Shown piece by piece: positions 49,286 through 60,605 of a DNA stretch of 64,000 bases. The DNA comes from Oscarella lobularis. Its lineage: Eukaryota; Porifera; Homoscleromorpha; Homosclerophorida; Oscarellidae. How positions within the stretch are numbered: position 1 is the first letter of the stretch; each line of letters starts with the position of its first letter. The stretch is from assembly GCF_947507565.1 (NCBI RefSeq), contig NC_089183.1:2418001-2482000 (forward strand), written 5' to 3'. The notes under the pieces are model-generated. The model was given only the letters and a program-made list of their open reading frames with translations, searched no databases and was not told where the DNA came from. Made by a program: the position numbers and the translations under genes.

Positions 49286-50057
49286 AATTAACCGTCGAAT
49301 CTTACGTTGACGGCGCCACCAGTGCGACACCAAGTTGAGATCAGAAAGCACGCCAATCGATTTGTCATGCAAAATCGAGTATAGAGGATATCGAATTCAC
49401 TTTGAAAGTCTCTCGACGACGTCATCTCGACGAGACGCTTCGTCGCGTTTTTGACCCGTTTATGCACCAGAGACAGAACGCCGTCTTCCGATATCACGCC
49501 CAAGTCGTCTTGACAATTAAAGAATCCTCTCTAGTTGATTGACTGATAGGGCGAGAAACTCCTCGCTGTCGCTCAATCGCACAACGTTGACGGCTGCAAT
49601 GCGATCGCAGACTCGAATTAGATCTATGTCGTCGTATTGATTGGCTAAGAAATCGAGGCAAGTTAATTAACGAGTCCACGTGAAGTCGGAGCCAATCTCT
49701 GCACTACTGCACTAGATGACTGAATTAAAGAGAAGAAGCTACGACGTATAGCGATCGGACGCTTTGAAATGACGCGGCTTTCCACTGTAGGCGAATTCGA
49801 TCAATTTTTTTCAGAATCTCTCAGTCGACGTCCGGAATTGAGATCACAGTTTGAGTTCTGAAAGTCTCTAGACGGTTCTCTGTTAAAAGAGAACGGAAGA
49901 ACGGAGTAGCGGCTGCGAGAGTCATTTGGTGAGCTGGAAAACGCTGTTTGTCTTTACTGACGAGAACGACGTCGCACATATATTTCGAGAGCCAAAAAGT
50001 ATTGAGATTATGTCCAACAGAATAGTCTTCTGTCTCGCAAGAGATCGCTTCTTCCAC
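49286..50057 (-). pseudogene. Broken BTB-BACK copy, head-to-head with the second BTB-kelch gene
   Basis: Starts with GTG in place of ATG (then EEAISCETEDYSVGHNLNTF, matching the EVVFETDDYSALDSLDSF type of start) and keeps the BTB frame to SIPDVD, then TGA. The rest matches BTB-BACK out of frame, ending before the kelch repeats. It is equivalent to 34133-34905. Confidence 0.8.
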
Positions 50058-50112
50058 TTTTTACCCCAAATCCGGGTTCCTAGCTGTCGACCCGGATTCG
50101 GAGAGTTTCCAA

Positions 50113-51879
50113 ATGGTTGAAACGGTCGTTTTCGAGACAGATGATTATTCTGCTCTTGACAGTCTCGATTCTTTTCGACTATCGAGTTATTTATGCGACG
50201 TCGTTCTCGTCAGTAAAGACGGACAGCGATTTCCAGCTCACCAAATGACTCTCGCAGCCGCTACTCCGTTCTTCCCTTCCCTGTTTACAGAGAACCGTCT
50301 AGAGACGTTCAGAACTCAAGCGGTGATCTCAATTCCCGACGTCGACGCGGAGATTCTGAAAAAATTGATCGAATTCGCCTACAGTGGAAAAGCCGCATGT
50401 CTGGCGTCTGTTCAAAGCGTTCGATCGTTATACGTCGTAGCTTCCTCTCTTCAATTCAATCATCTGGTGCAGTTGTGCAGAGACTGGCTCCGACTTCACG
50501 TGGACTCGTCGACTTGCCTCGATTTGGCGATCTTAGCCAATCAATACGACGACATAGATCTAATTCGAGTCTGCGATCGCATTGCAGCCGTCAACGTTGT
50601 GCGATTGAGCGACAGCGAGAAGTTTCTCGCCCTATCAGTCGATCATCTAGAGAGGATTCTTTGTCAAGACGACTTGGGCGTGAGATCGGAAGACGACGTT
50701 CTGTCTTTGTTGCGTACATGGCTCAAACGCGACGAAGCGTCTCGTCGAGATGACGTCGTCAAAAGACTTTCAAAGTGCATTCGATATTCTCTACTCGATT
50801 TCGACGAATCGATTGGCCTTCTTTCCAATCTCGACTTGGTGTCGCACTACGAGTCGTCGTCGTTGACGACGTCGTTTTCTTATCGACGTCGAGTCGGTTG
50901 CGAAGGCGTTTTACTCGTTGCCGGTGGCATACAAACGAAACGAGAGGACTCCGACGTGTGGACGCTGACCTGCGAGGCGAAAACGTACGACGCTAACAGC
51001 GACTCGTGGACGTCGTTTCCTTCTCTCGCTACGGCAACGTGTCGAAATAAGATTGTGACGTCGTTCGACGAACTTTACGCGCTTGGCGGAGACAGCGTCT
51101 GCGAAGCGGGTGGCAAAACGTATGGTGAGACTGACGTCGTTCAACGATACGACGCTGAGGGACGGCGATGGGTGGACGACGTGACGCCTATGTCTCGTCG
51201 AAGAGACGGCTACGAAATTGTGTGTCACGACAATCGTATTTACGGCATGAGTCTGGCGTGGGACTTTGGCGTTGAGTGCGAAGTCTTTGATCCGGCGAGA
51301 GGAACGTGGACGCCTGTTTCGTCTCCTTCTCGCGATCAAGCTTTCGATTTCTTCTCCTCGCGTTACATTTTGTTCTCACAAGCTCGTCATATTTTTGCAA
51401 TCGGTCACGCATGGCGGAGAGAAATAGGTTGTATGCAGTACGATCCATTGGAGAACCGTTGGCTTGATAAGAAGTCTTTTCCTGGTGCGTACGAGAAGAC
51501 TAACTCAGCTTGGAACACCCACCAGGTTCTGGATCCTTTTTTTTGCCATTACGCGTCGATGGGAGAGCGACTTTACATCCTTCCTCATTACGAAAGTTCT
51601 ACAGCTGTTGTCTTCGACCTCAATGAGCGCTTCTCTTTAGTGGAGAATTTCTCTCCATTACGCAGCTATGCTGGAGATTTCTTTGAAAGGAACTGCGGAC
51701 TCGCTGGGGATCCTGATAACAATAGAATGTATTTGATGGGTTCGAAAGAACGTGAGAAACAACTTGCCGTCTACGACGAACGTTCAAAGAAGTGGGACGT
51801 GAGAAAGTGTGAGTGGAATTTTCCTAATAAACGTGACTGTGCAGTCGTGGACAGGAACTTGATGTTGAACTTTGTGTAG
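50113..51879 (+). CDS. BTB-BACK-kelch protein, copy 2
   Basis: A single exon of 588 residues, near-identical to 34961-36724, with the same domain layout: BTB at about 20-130, BACK at about 135-245, kelch propeller to the end. Differences are scattered (TPFFPSLF for TPFFRSLF in the BTB domain, SSSLTTS with an extra Ser, RRRDGYE for CPRDGYE, AWRREIG for AWLGEIG). The frame is intact, so the copy may be functional. Changes in the propeller face could alter substrate choice. It is followed by the decayed GTPase-kinase copy in tail-to-tail orientation. The CUL3-adaptor role is family inference. Confidence 0.92.
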   Translation: MVETVVFETDDYSALDSLDSFRLSSYLCDVVLVSKDGQRFPAHQMTLAAATPFFPSLFTENRLETFRTQAVISIPDVDAEILKKLIEFAYSGKAACLASVQSVRSLYVVASSLQFNHLVQLCRDWLRLHVDSSTCLDLAILANQYDDIDLIRVCDRIAAVNVVRLSDSEKFLALSVDHLERILCQDDLGVRSEDDVLSLLRTWLKRDEASRRDDVVKRLSKCIRYSLLDFDESIGLLSNLDLVSHYESSSLTTSFSYRRRVGCEGVLLVAGGIQTKREDSDVWTLTCEAKTYDANSDSWTSFPSLATATCRNKIVTSFDELYALGGDSVCEAGGKTYGETDVVQRYDAEGRRWVDDVTPMSRRRDGYEIVCHDNRIYGMSLAWDFGVECEVFDPARGTWTPVSSPSRDQAFDFFSSRYILFSQARHIFAIGHAWRREIGCMQYDPLENRWLDKKSFPGAYEKTNSAWNTHQVLDPFFCHYASMGERLYILPHYESSTAVVFDLNERFSLVENFSPLRSYAGDFFERNCGLAGDPDNNRMYLMGSKEREKQLAVYDERSKKWDVRKCEWNFPNKRDCAVVDRNLMLNFV

Positions 51880-54800
51880 TAAGGTTTGATTGTGAAATGA
51901 TATTGTCGTGTGACAATGTTGATTTTTTGTCTTCTCGATCAGGTTGAGTCACTAACATTTATTTTCTTTGTTTGGTAGGGAGATGCGAGCGTCCGTGTTT
52001 GTCTATTTCATTATCCGTGCGTGCGCTGCTAACATAGATATTAGAGAGAGATCTATGCTGCTAAGTTGTGCGTGCATGGACGTCACGTGCACAAGACCGA
52101 CTGCTGCGCACGTGCGTCATAGCCTCTCGCGGACGAAGACACGCTGCGACGATCGACGAAGGCTACTGTACGCTCAGCTAACGGTGTTGATCCAAATCAT
52201 CCTATCGTATGAGTTAGGATTGCTACTTGTAGGCCTACGCGCGTATGGCGGCGTCGATATCGGCCGGGAGCCGGTGTTCGAAGTCAACTTCTCCGTGGAT
52301 CCTTCGAAATTGGTTTGGTTCTAGGTTTATTTCTAGACGGCTTTTAGTATTCGTCACTAAATTAGGAAAGGGGCCCCCTTCCCACTCAGTCAGTCGGTCA
52401 GTCAGCTTCTTAAATTGTTCTGCACCCGCTACAGTCTCGAATTTATCACAAGAAATGCGTAGTCATTCTATATCCAAACTATTCAGCGTAATCAGCTCCA
52501 GCTACACCGTTTCATTGCCATAATATAAACGTGTAAAATAGCATTGCAAACCAGTAGGCTAAAAATCACCACTCACTAACAATGTCCAAGGCTTCTCTTG
52601 CTGTTGACCTAGCTGACGGTCGATGTGACCAGCACGTCTCCATTAACTTTTTCCAAGAGCGGAAGCACTCGTCAGCGGAAGCAGTCGGTTCGCGACTTGT
52701 CCCGAGATCTTGTACAGCCTCAGAAAATCCCTGTGGCCGAGCTCGATCGATCTTCACGTCGTAACGAGCTCTATTTCCCTCCCACATTTCCCACATTATG
52801 ATGCCAATGCTAAAAACGTCGGCCGATGTATCATAAGGCTCGCTGTTTCTAACCTCGGGGGCCATGTAGTATTTCGTGCCACAGTACGTTCCCGTGATCT
52901 GCTCTCTGTCCTTCGTAAAACCAAAATCTCCTATTCGAATCTGCTTATCAGTCGTAAGCTGAAATCGAAATGATTAATTAGCTGATTGCGGAGAATAAGT
53001 AAAAAAGTGATTACCATTATGTTTTCTGGCTTTATGTCTCTGTGCACCACAGATCCACGGTGCAAAAACGCCACGCCAGTAAGCAGTTCTTTGAGCAATC
53101 GCACGCAACGTTTGTACCCTTGAAACGATCGACCAGATTGCAACTTCGTGCCCATCGCCTCGATCTCGTCGGCGAGAGTGCCACCGCCACACCACTCCAT
53201 TGCCAAAGCCATTGTGCGATGGGGAGGATGGCCAAGACTTACAAAACCATAAAATTCCACCAGAAAGGACTCACGTTTTCCGAATTTTCTAAGAAAAAAA
53301 TACTCGAATTCGTTGCACGCCCTCTATAGAAGAAAATAGTTTCTCCCCCGTACTTGCAGCAGTTGAATTCGCGGAGTATGTTTGCCGACGTTTCACTTCC
53401 GCTTTTCAAATCATGGAAGACCTTCAGCGCTGCATACTTCTTTTGCTTTAGAAAGATCCTATAGACCGTGCCGAACTGCCCGCTTCCGCTCAATCGGCGT
53501 TTGTCCACGAATTCAACGTCGTCGTCCGTGAAGTCCTCGATGCCGAGTTCAAGCAAATAGGATGAAACTCGAGAAATAAGCGCTTTGCAACGACGCAGCA
53601 CTTGCTCGTAAGTCGCCAAGTCTTCTTTCTTGTACGATTTCCGCCACAGCTCTAGCTGCTTGTCCAGCCTGTCAATCACCGCGGTGAATTCTCTGAAAAG
53701 ATAACGAGCGGCGAGACTCCTCGATGAAACGACTCCGACGACCGTCTGCCGCAGTTTCTCCCTTATCGCTTTGCCGTAGGCTATTTCGACGGATTTGCGA
53801 AATCGCTCGCGGCGAACGAATTTCACAGCGCCAACGAAGAGAAGTGGAGGAAATAAAATTGACCCAAGCATTAGAGGCAACCAAGAGTAGCTCTTTGCAT
53901 TGACAGACGGCTCAAATCTGCCGTCGTCGTCGCCGTCGCCGTCGCCGTTGCCGTGCTCTTCGTCACTCACAATGCAACCCCCCGACATAAAGCCCGAGGC
54001 AAAAACAACAAGGTTCGTTATTTCGTTGAAGGCAATGGGTGCAATATGAAACTCTATCGATTCGACGAGTCCTTTCGTCAACAGATGACTGGCAACCGCT
54101 TTCTCGAGTCGATGACTAACGAAGGCGTCGATCGCCTGCTCGTCCAGTGCCGCTTGGGCTTCGGTCGACTTTCCCCACTTGAGAGCCGCTTGGACGCTCT
54201 CTTTCTTCTGCAAATCCGTCTCCAATTCTTTGACAGCGTCAGTGATGCGACTCTCAAGTCGAGATCTCAAGTGAGATACTTTGCCGCTACGGGCGGTTGA
54301 CTCGAAGATGCTCAGGGTTGCAGCTTTTTTCGTCTAAATTGTCCTTTTTTTCCTTATCGGATAGTCTCGATCGACGCATAGTCATCTCGATTGTTTGCTC
54401 AATGCGTTCAAGCAAGTCTGTAGGTTTTCTTTAAAACAAAAAGATAAAGCGGCTATGAAACAAAACGGACTATAGGGATACGCTCTATAGTGCTTCAGAC
54501 TAGTCTACGCAAAAGGCCAACATTGCTTAGCCTAAAAATTATATATATACATATATATATATAGCTAAAACACGCTGGCCTCTTTGCTACCTATGCAGAA
54601 GGGTTTAACTAGTGACATGAATTTTCTGGAAGAGCAGGCACGGACAAACGTATAAAATACTTTAGAGCTTTTCGGAGTTTCTGCTTCATTGCTTGAGAGA
54701 TGAGATCGGTTAATCCTTCACGCAGCGACTCCATGTCGCTCGTCAGCACGCCCAGTTCCTGAGCCATTCCCCCTATCAGAGAATTCATCGTGACAACCTG

Positions 54801-55842
54801 ACTAGGGCTGAAGTCAGCCCATCGAAGCTTCAACTCGCGAAAAAGTCGCTTGAGATATTCCTCTTTCTTCTCTTTCTCCGTCTTTTCGCCGTCTGGACGA
54901 TGAAGAAACTGGTCCCACTTATTGACGATAAAGAGAACGCGTGGAGAGTTTTTCGTCTTCTTTGCCATCTCAACGAGCAAACCGCCAACTTGAAAGCGAG
55001 AAATTTACGCCAAAAAGAATTCGATAAATCAGTCTCTATGCAACCTGAGCTCCTTCCTCTGCCGCCTGTTCCGCATTGATGACGTAAATGAGACAGCAAG
55101 GCGTATTCTGCTGACATTTTTCGGTCAATTTTCGCGAAGCGGGAGAGAGTTCGTCGGCCTCAGAAACGCCTGGAGTATCGATGATAGTGAAATCCTTGCA
55201 TGATTACATCGTGGTTGCATGAGAGAAAGCAAAGCTAATTTTTTAAAAGGCTTACCTTCAAAAACGACAAAGGCCAAAATATTTCTACTTTATGACAAAG
55301 CCGCACACTCTCTTTCTCGTCTCGGTCGCAGCTGACATACGAAGCCAATTCTGTCCGATTTTCTTCGTTTTCGAGCGATATACGTCGCTCTTCCGGTTCG
55401 AACTTCTCGTCGCCACTGGAATCAGTGCACGTCGTTAGATGCACGACCGCCGTCTTTGTTGCTCCCCACTTGATTTCGCACAGAGCGGACGTCGTCGCAT
55501 TGTGGCCGGTCGGAAGCAAATTAAATCCAAGCAAGCCGTTGACAATCGTACTCTTGCCGGACGACGTAGTTCCTGCAATGGAAAAAGAAATTTAGTCGAA
55601 AGAAAATGAAGTTATGAACTACAGCCGTATAGAATAGTCAAGATAGAGGTGGATAAATGGTCATATTGGCCTTGAAGCCGTAGGACGTTTCCTCTATATA
55701 TGTAGGCACTAAGTCGTCTATTATGGCAGGAGCTGTTAGTAATAGAAGCATTGTTCAAAGCACGCCTTGCTACTTCTTTAGGGCAGTTTGGCTGCTGTAC
55801 TTTGATCATCAAGCACGCTCACGCGATTCTGTAGCCTCGTAC

Positions 55843-55886
55843 CCAGGCCTCGTCTCCGCTTTCGCTAGTGCGGAGACGAGGCCTGG
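55843..55886. repeat. Perfect 17-base hairpin
   Basis: CCAGGCCTCGTCTCCGC at 55843-55859 and its exact reverse complement at 55870-55886 are separated by a 10-base loop. It lies in intron 2 of the decayed GTPase-kinase copy and is absent from the intact copy, so it is an insertion, probably a small palindromic element. Confidence 0.85.
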
Positions 55887-55947
55887 ATAAGAGGCTAGCG
55901 ATTCTGATCGTTGGGGACTGCATGGGGAAGTCCTGTCATGGCAAAAA

Positions 55948-56057
55948 GTGTCCGGGTAAAATATTGTCCGGCCGGACCATATTTCACGTGAAATAGTGTC
56001 CGGCCGGACCATATTTTCCGTGAAATATGGTCCGGCCGGACACTATTTTACCCGGAC
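55948..56057. repeat. Long palindromic insert built on GTCCGGCCGGAC
   Basis: GTCCGGCCGGAC, itself a palindrome, occurs three times. The left arm GTCCGGGTAAAATATTGTCC... (55950 on) is mirrored by the right arm ending ...CACTATTTTACCCGGAC (56057). It is absent from intron 2 of the intact copy at 20903-21286. Confidence 0.85.
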
Positions 56058-57005
56058 CATATTTTACGCGACAGTCCCCAGATCGAGCTCTCTCTATATT
56101 TTTCCCCAGCTCTTCTCGTCTATATAGCTACGTTAGCATCGCTCTAAACTACCTGCGACGAGCAACACCAGTGGTTTCTCGTGTGATCCGAGCGCTTTCG
56201 CCGTCTCGAAGTCGCTCTCGTTCATCCAGACGTCCGTCGATGTGAGATCGAGATCGTTCAAACACTTGACTGACTCTTTGTCGGCGACGAAACAGTTAAT
56301 CGCGTCGAGAATTCCGCTCATATCGTCGCATTTGCCATCAAAACGCGAGAAGCTTTTGGCTACGTGAGACAAGATCTGGAAGAAAAGCGATCGAAGAAGT
56401 TTACCGTGGTAAAAAGAACTCGAACGGCGCTTTTTTTCCCTTACAGGTTCGTTTCGTTTCGCGCTTCCTCTGCTTTTGTAGATCTCGAGGAGCCTCGCAA
56501 TGCACTGCGTTTGGGTGTGTATGTCGTTGACTTCTCTGTCGCTGAGGCGTTCGAGCAACTGCATCGCTTCTATTAGGCGTATGTTAACGACTTGACTGAT
56601 CGGCGGAAGACCGACTGATTGCATTTTTGCTTCTTCGCCTTGTCGGGGAGTCGGGGACTATTGGTCACATGATTTAGGGAATTGACGTTCCTTTCGACGT
56701 TCTAGCACGCTTTTTACGTGCCTATTCGCATGGAATTAGCCGACGCGCCTTCTGCACATAGGCAACGCCGTCCGAACTCGAAGTCGAGTGTGCTTCAGTA
56801 AGTTTTTGGCAGAAATAGTTTGCATGGGGCCCCCCCACTCTCGTTTCCCGGAACGGACTCGGACAAAGACGAAAGCGACCATCAGCAACATTGTGATTGT
56901 CTAGAGTATCCCCCGCCTCTACCTGCGTTCTTTGAAGCAGAACTTTCGAGAAGGCATTGTGACGTCAGCGTTGCTGGACTATGCAAGAGCCATGTTTGTC
57001 TTTAG

Positions 57006-59281
57006 ATGACTTCTTGTCCAACAATTTGCAATGAAGTGACCGTGGAATTTCTTCAAGACACAATTGAATTTCGATTGTCTTGCTCCGCCAATGAGGATGA
57101 TGTGTCCTACAAGTGGTGGTTTCGATCTTCCGATGAGGAAACGCCATTCGTTATGAATCCACACAGCACCAACGTCGACACTGAAAAGGAATTGATAGTC
57201 GACGGAGGAGATCCAACCAGAACCAATGGCTATTACTTCTGCGTAATGAAGAATTCTATTTCAAATGATATTGCAGTATCACAGCTTGTCTCTGTTCATT
57301 CCGGTATTGATGTTACCTACTACGCGTTTTTGTGTTTATTCAAAATTTGGACGTGTATGCCAACATGACTAGAGAAGATCCTTGTGTTCTTCCTCTTTCT
57401 CGGTCAGAATCTCTTGCGACGTCTTCTGAACAGTCTTTTCCAGGTAGCGCGGGTTCTCTCAATCGTGAGTCAAAGGCAAAGAAGGCAAGTTGATTCTTCC
57501 TTTTATGTTCCTTTTTTATTGTTTTGTATTTAGGCAAAGAAAGAAATTACTCGACAGGTAATGAGTTTTCTTGCACAGGCTTTGTATTTATAAACATTTA
57601 AATTATAGACCTGCTCTTCATTCACAGCTGGACGAAATCGTCATTTTAGGGAAGCAATATTGCGCGAAGAGGCGAGCCAAATAGATGCTCAAATCTTCCA
57701 CAAGCTCTTCAAGGAGATTAGCGCTGGAGACTACGCGCACGAAGATCCATTGGTTTCTGAAGAGTCCGTAGAAGAGTTCAGAGCTGCCATGTCAATAACG
57801 GCTCCTACGACCAAGCTATCTAAATGCCTTTCTGCCATATTGCCTGAGCTTCAAGTTTATCATCAAAAGTATATCGAACGAAAAAGCGGGCAAGCAAATG
57901 ATCAGATTGACGTTGCTGCTGTTCTTAAGAGTAAGAATAAGTTGCTTAAGGATTTGGCCGATCGTATTGTAGTTCTCTTGTTGAAAAAGAAAATTGATAC
58001 TGACCCGGTCGACTCTGGACGGGTTCAATTACACAGGTGGGCTTAGGGTAGGAAAAATATTTCTTCTGTACATGAAAAGTGGTTTACTACTAGGGACTAT
58101 GAATTGCTCTGGAAGGAAGACCTACCGTTGGCTAACGTGCAGCACGGAAGTTTCCCGTGTCTTGGTCTTGAGATTAATCATTACAAAGCCGTTTTGCATG
58201 GCTTTGTGACGGACGGCAAACGCGTTCTGCATTCCAAGCTTGCAGCTGTAACAGATAAAACAACGGATGCGATGTGCCTGACGTTTCTGCGACGCCTTCG
58301 CGCAGGAGTTCTAGCACTCAAGAAAGAATGGGAGAAATTCAATTACGAAATGCCCTTTATTGATTCTCCTCAATTTGTTCCTGACAGGTATGACGATTCC
58401 AAATTTGCATACTTACTTGTTGCTAATTGTAACTTTAGCTTTGAAGCCTATCAAGGTTTGTCTTGTGGCAAACTTTTGAATCAGTTGGCGTCAAACGCAG
58501 CGTTTCGGTGCAAAATATCGACGCACAAAAAAGAAAAATTTGCTATCAAATTTGTTTTCGGTAGCTTAGTTCAGTGCATTCTTTGACTGCAGTATACTGT
58601 AAATCTTTTGCAGGCCATGACGGCAAGTACGGGGGAGATGTTCACAAGGCACTCGCCTCAGCGCAGCTCGCCCCACGATACCTTTTCGAAGGAACGGTGC
58701 CTTTTATTGAGTCTCGTCCGACGACGTTGTATGTCGTGATGGAGGCGATCTCATGGAGAACCCTCCAGAGCTGGCTGGAATCAAGTGATGATGCACTCCC
58801 CCCAGGAGAGGCTATTATCGCTAACCTCCAGCGCGTTATCAGCGTTCTTCATAAGAATGGTCTCGTTCACGGAGACTTTCGTCCGTCTAACATTCTTGTC
58901 AACGCCAACGGAGACGTCAAAATTGTCGATTTTAATTGGTCTGCCAAGGCCCCGGAGAATCGTCTCTATCCAAAGCGGCTAAATGGAAACATAGTATGGC
59001 CCGGTAGGCCAGGAACTTTCCTTAAAGAAGTTCATGATCATTTCTTCTTTGCTTCCATTAAAACCCGAATTAGAGAGGCAGAAGCAACAGTAGTGTTAGT
59101 AACATGTAGTGTTAGTAACGTTGTGGATGTCATGAGTGGTGTTCTTTCAGCCTGTTCAATTTTTTTTCAATTTGTTTATTGTTTCTCTCAATTTCCTTCT
59201 ATAGTCCATCACTTCGCTGAAGGCTTTTCTTTGAACTGTGAGAAGCTGAGATGGAAAAAAAATCAGCCTACCATAGATTAG
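57006..59281 (+). CDS. Ig-like domain protein with C-terminal Crinkler-like protein-kinase fold
   Basis: Seven exons (57006-57303, about 57375-57484, 57534-57557, 57609-58036, 58094-58387, 58439-58560, 58614-59281) give about 647 residues. The second exon's exact start is uncertain. Residues about 1-100 resemble an Ig domain (FRLSCSA, VSYKWWF, TNGYYFCVMKN). A linker and a helical region (about 145-290) follow. The C-terminal domain has FGHDGKYGGDVHKALASAQL, ending in LAPRYLF, then LYVVMEAI, GLVHGDFRPSNILV and VKIVDFNWS, followed by YPKRLN and WPG. This pattern (HGD-x-RP-x-N, DF-x-W) is that of the kinase-like domain in Crinkler-type and related eukaryotic proteins. The catalytic Asp and Asn are kept, and the DFG is DFN. 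The ATG follows directly after a possible acceptor (ctttag), so an upstream exon with a signal peptide may exist. The intron after KAKK is GC-AG. Confidence 0.72.
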
Positions 59282-59613
59282 CTAGCTACAGGGAAACATC
59301 ATTCTACATAAGATAGCTACTGGCGAAGACGAGTTGTAGATGAATTAGAAAGAGTAGTGAAGTGCGCTGTTGAGTGAGTTTTATTGTACAAATCACGAAA
59401 AGATTTATCGTATATTTCTACTATCACGTGGAATTCTCTATACTGTTTATAAGAAGTGAGTGGCCACGCGCATGTGCTCGCTTCTTGCGTCATAGCTCTC
59501 TGCGTTCTTCTCGCGTTCTAGGGCTCGTTCTGCTTGCACACACTGCCTCGCGTGCGTTCAACGTCTCTATTCGCGACGCGTATTGAGAAAACTAGCTATT
59601 TTTGCCTTTAGAT
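59282..59613. other. Gene-poor spacer
   Basis: No gene recognised after the stop of the Ig-kinase gene. AT-rich sequence with no repeat match except its last part (from about 59545), which belongs to the Ig-exon fragment that follows. Confidence 0.4.
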
Positions 59614-59720
59614 GGCTTTTTGTCCAAAAATGAATTTCGATTGTCTTGCTCTGCGCATCTGGGATTCCCTTCAGCTTCAAAAAAAATCTCTCCAGGGCAT
59701 CTCCGTCTAGCAAAGCCATC
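59614..59720 (+). pseudogene. Ig-exon fragment, third copy
   Basis: Resembles 43970-44115 and the Ig exon at 57006, with a deletion near its start (MAFCPK then NEFRLSCSAHLGFPSAS). Like the copy at 43970 it continues into AAAATCTCTCCAGGGCATCT, so these two fragments share a common truncated ancestor. Confidence 0.65.
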
Positions 59721-60059
59721 CTCTGCCTTGCGGCATCCTAGACACAAACATTTTACGAGGCACTACTGTCTAGCATACCTCGATGCGACCCGGCCGGCCG
59801 TACCAGGACCGTGCCCAGCTTTCAAAAAGGGGTTTCGAATTTTATATTTATTTTTATTGGTCAATGAAGACGTGATTGACCTACTCACATTTTACATATA
59901 ACAAGAGTTAGGCTTTAATTATTAAACAGGAGTTTCTTCAGAGGTTGTTGACTCATGTCTCTGTTTCAGGAAGACGTTTCTCTGCCAGACGCCTGTTGTG
60001 TGACAATGGTATCTGCATAGCGTGAAAAATCATGCACGTGGCCTATTCAGCAGTAAGCA

Positions 60060-60605
60060 AAAGAGACCGTACCCAAATATTAGATATTGGCCTTCATTTA
60101 TCTCTCTCTAGGAGCTTGCGACAAAACAGGTATTCCTACAGGTAGAGATCAAAGACCAATCACTAGTTAAAACATTTATCTAGTTCCTAGAGTCATCATG
60201 CAATTGGCACGTACATGAGACTCCAGCACATCATCTTCTACAAAGGACTCTTCGTCCGGTCACGTCTCCATTCCACTTTCTTGATCAAACACGGCGATGC
60301 GGTAGTCATTCGTTACGTAGGCCCAAAGGGCAAGCAGACATTCCCTCTCTCCATCCCTTACTTCCGTCCTAGTCCGGGTATGCCGGAGACGTTGCGCCTT
60401 GCTCTCGTCGGTGCCGGCATGGGGAAAACCGTTTCGCTTATCTCCGACGGACGATTCAGTGATGCATCTTACGGGTTTAATACAGAAATTTTGATTCGAC
60501 TTCCTCTCTCTCTCTCTAAATGCCACCCCGACGATTGTCGGTTTTCTAATAGTAGTTGTGAATTAGGCTTTTCTACAAATCGTGGCCAAAAATTGTAGAC
60601 ACCAA
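60060..60605 (-). repeat. Dispersed element, inverted partner 31440-31990
   Basis: The minus strand carries the same short frame ([16 protein letters not shown]) as 31680-31760, and the ends match (AGATCAAAGACCAATCAC; CACGATTTGTAG in reverse). It is likely a decayed or non-autonomous mobile element. Confidence 0.65.

Larger units (their letters stand above)
49180..52312. repeat. Segmental duplication of the BTB-kelch block, copy 2 (partner 33990-37130)
   Basis: Direct copy of the earlier block, with the same head-to-head arrangement. Its downstream end (52215-52312) overlaps the end of the inverted GTPase-kinase duplication, so the two duplications share a boundary. Confidence 0.9.
52566..56624 (-). 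pseudogene. Decayed copy of the GTPase-kinase gene
   Basis: Exon blocks match the intact gene one for one: 56624-56445, 56375-56153, 55572-55256, 55194-55045, 54988-54661, 54428-53355, 53288-53015, 52958-52566. GTPase motifs (DTPG, NKWD) and kinase motifs (VHRDIKPEN, DFGFT, APE) are still readable. Two lesions argue against function. At 54990 one base change turns the acceptor CAG|G into CAA-G, moving the splice site by one base and shifting the frame. In the sixth exon an A run (54325-54330) has one extra base, which leads to a stop at 54289-54287. Most of the remainder is little diverged, so inactivation looks recent. Separate expression of the C-terminal kinase part from an internal start cannot be ruled out. 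Confidence 0.82.
52215..56830 (-). repeat. Segmental duplication, inverted copy 2 of 20145-24560
   Basis: Contains the decayed GTPase-kinase gene. Relative to copy 1 it carries extra sequence in intron 2: a perfect hairpin (55843-55886) and a long palindromic insert (55948-56057). Confidence 0.9.

Noticed and set aside
53300-53360. Apparent frameshift in the kinase part of the inverted copy.
   Set aside because: It lies within the same short intron, so it is not a lesion.
60260-60526. Protein-coding gene shared with 31500-31763.
   Set aside because: The shared frame is short, broken by indels and embedded in a dispersed repeat.
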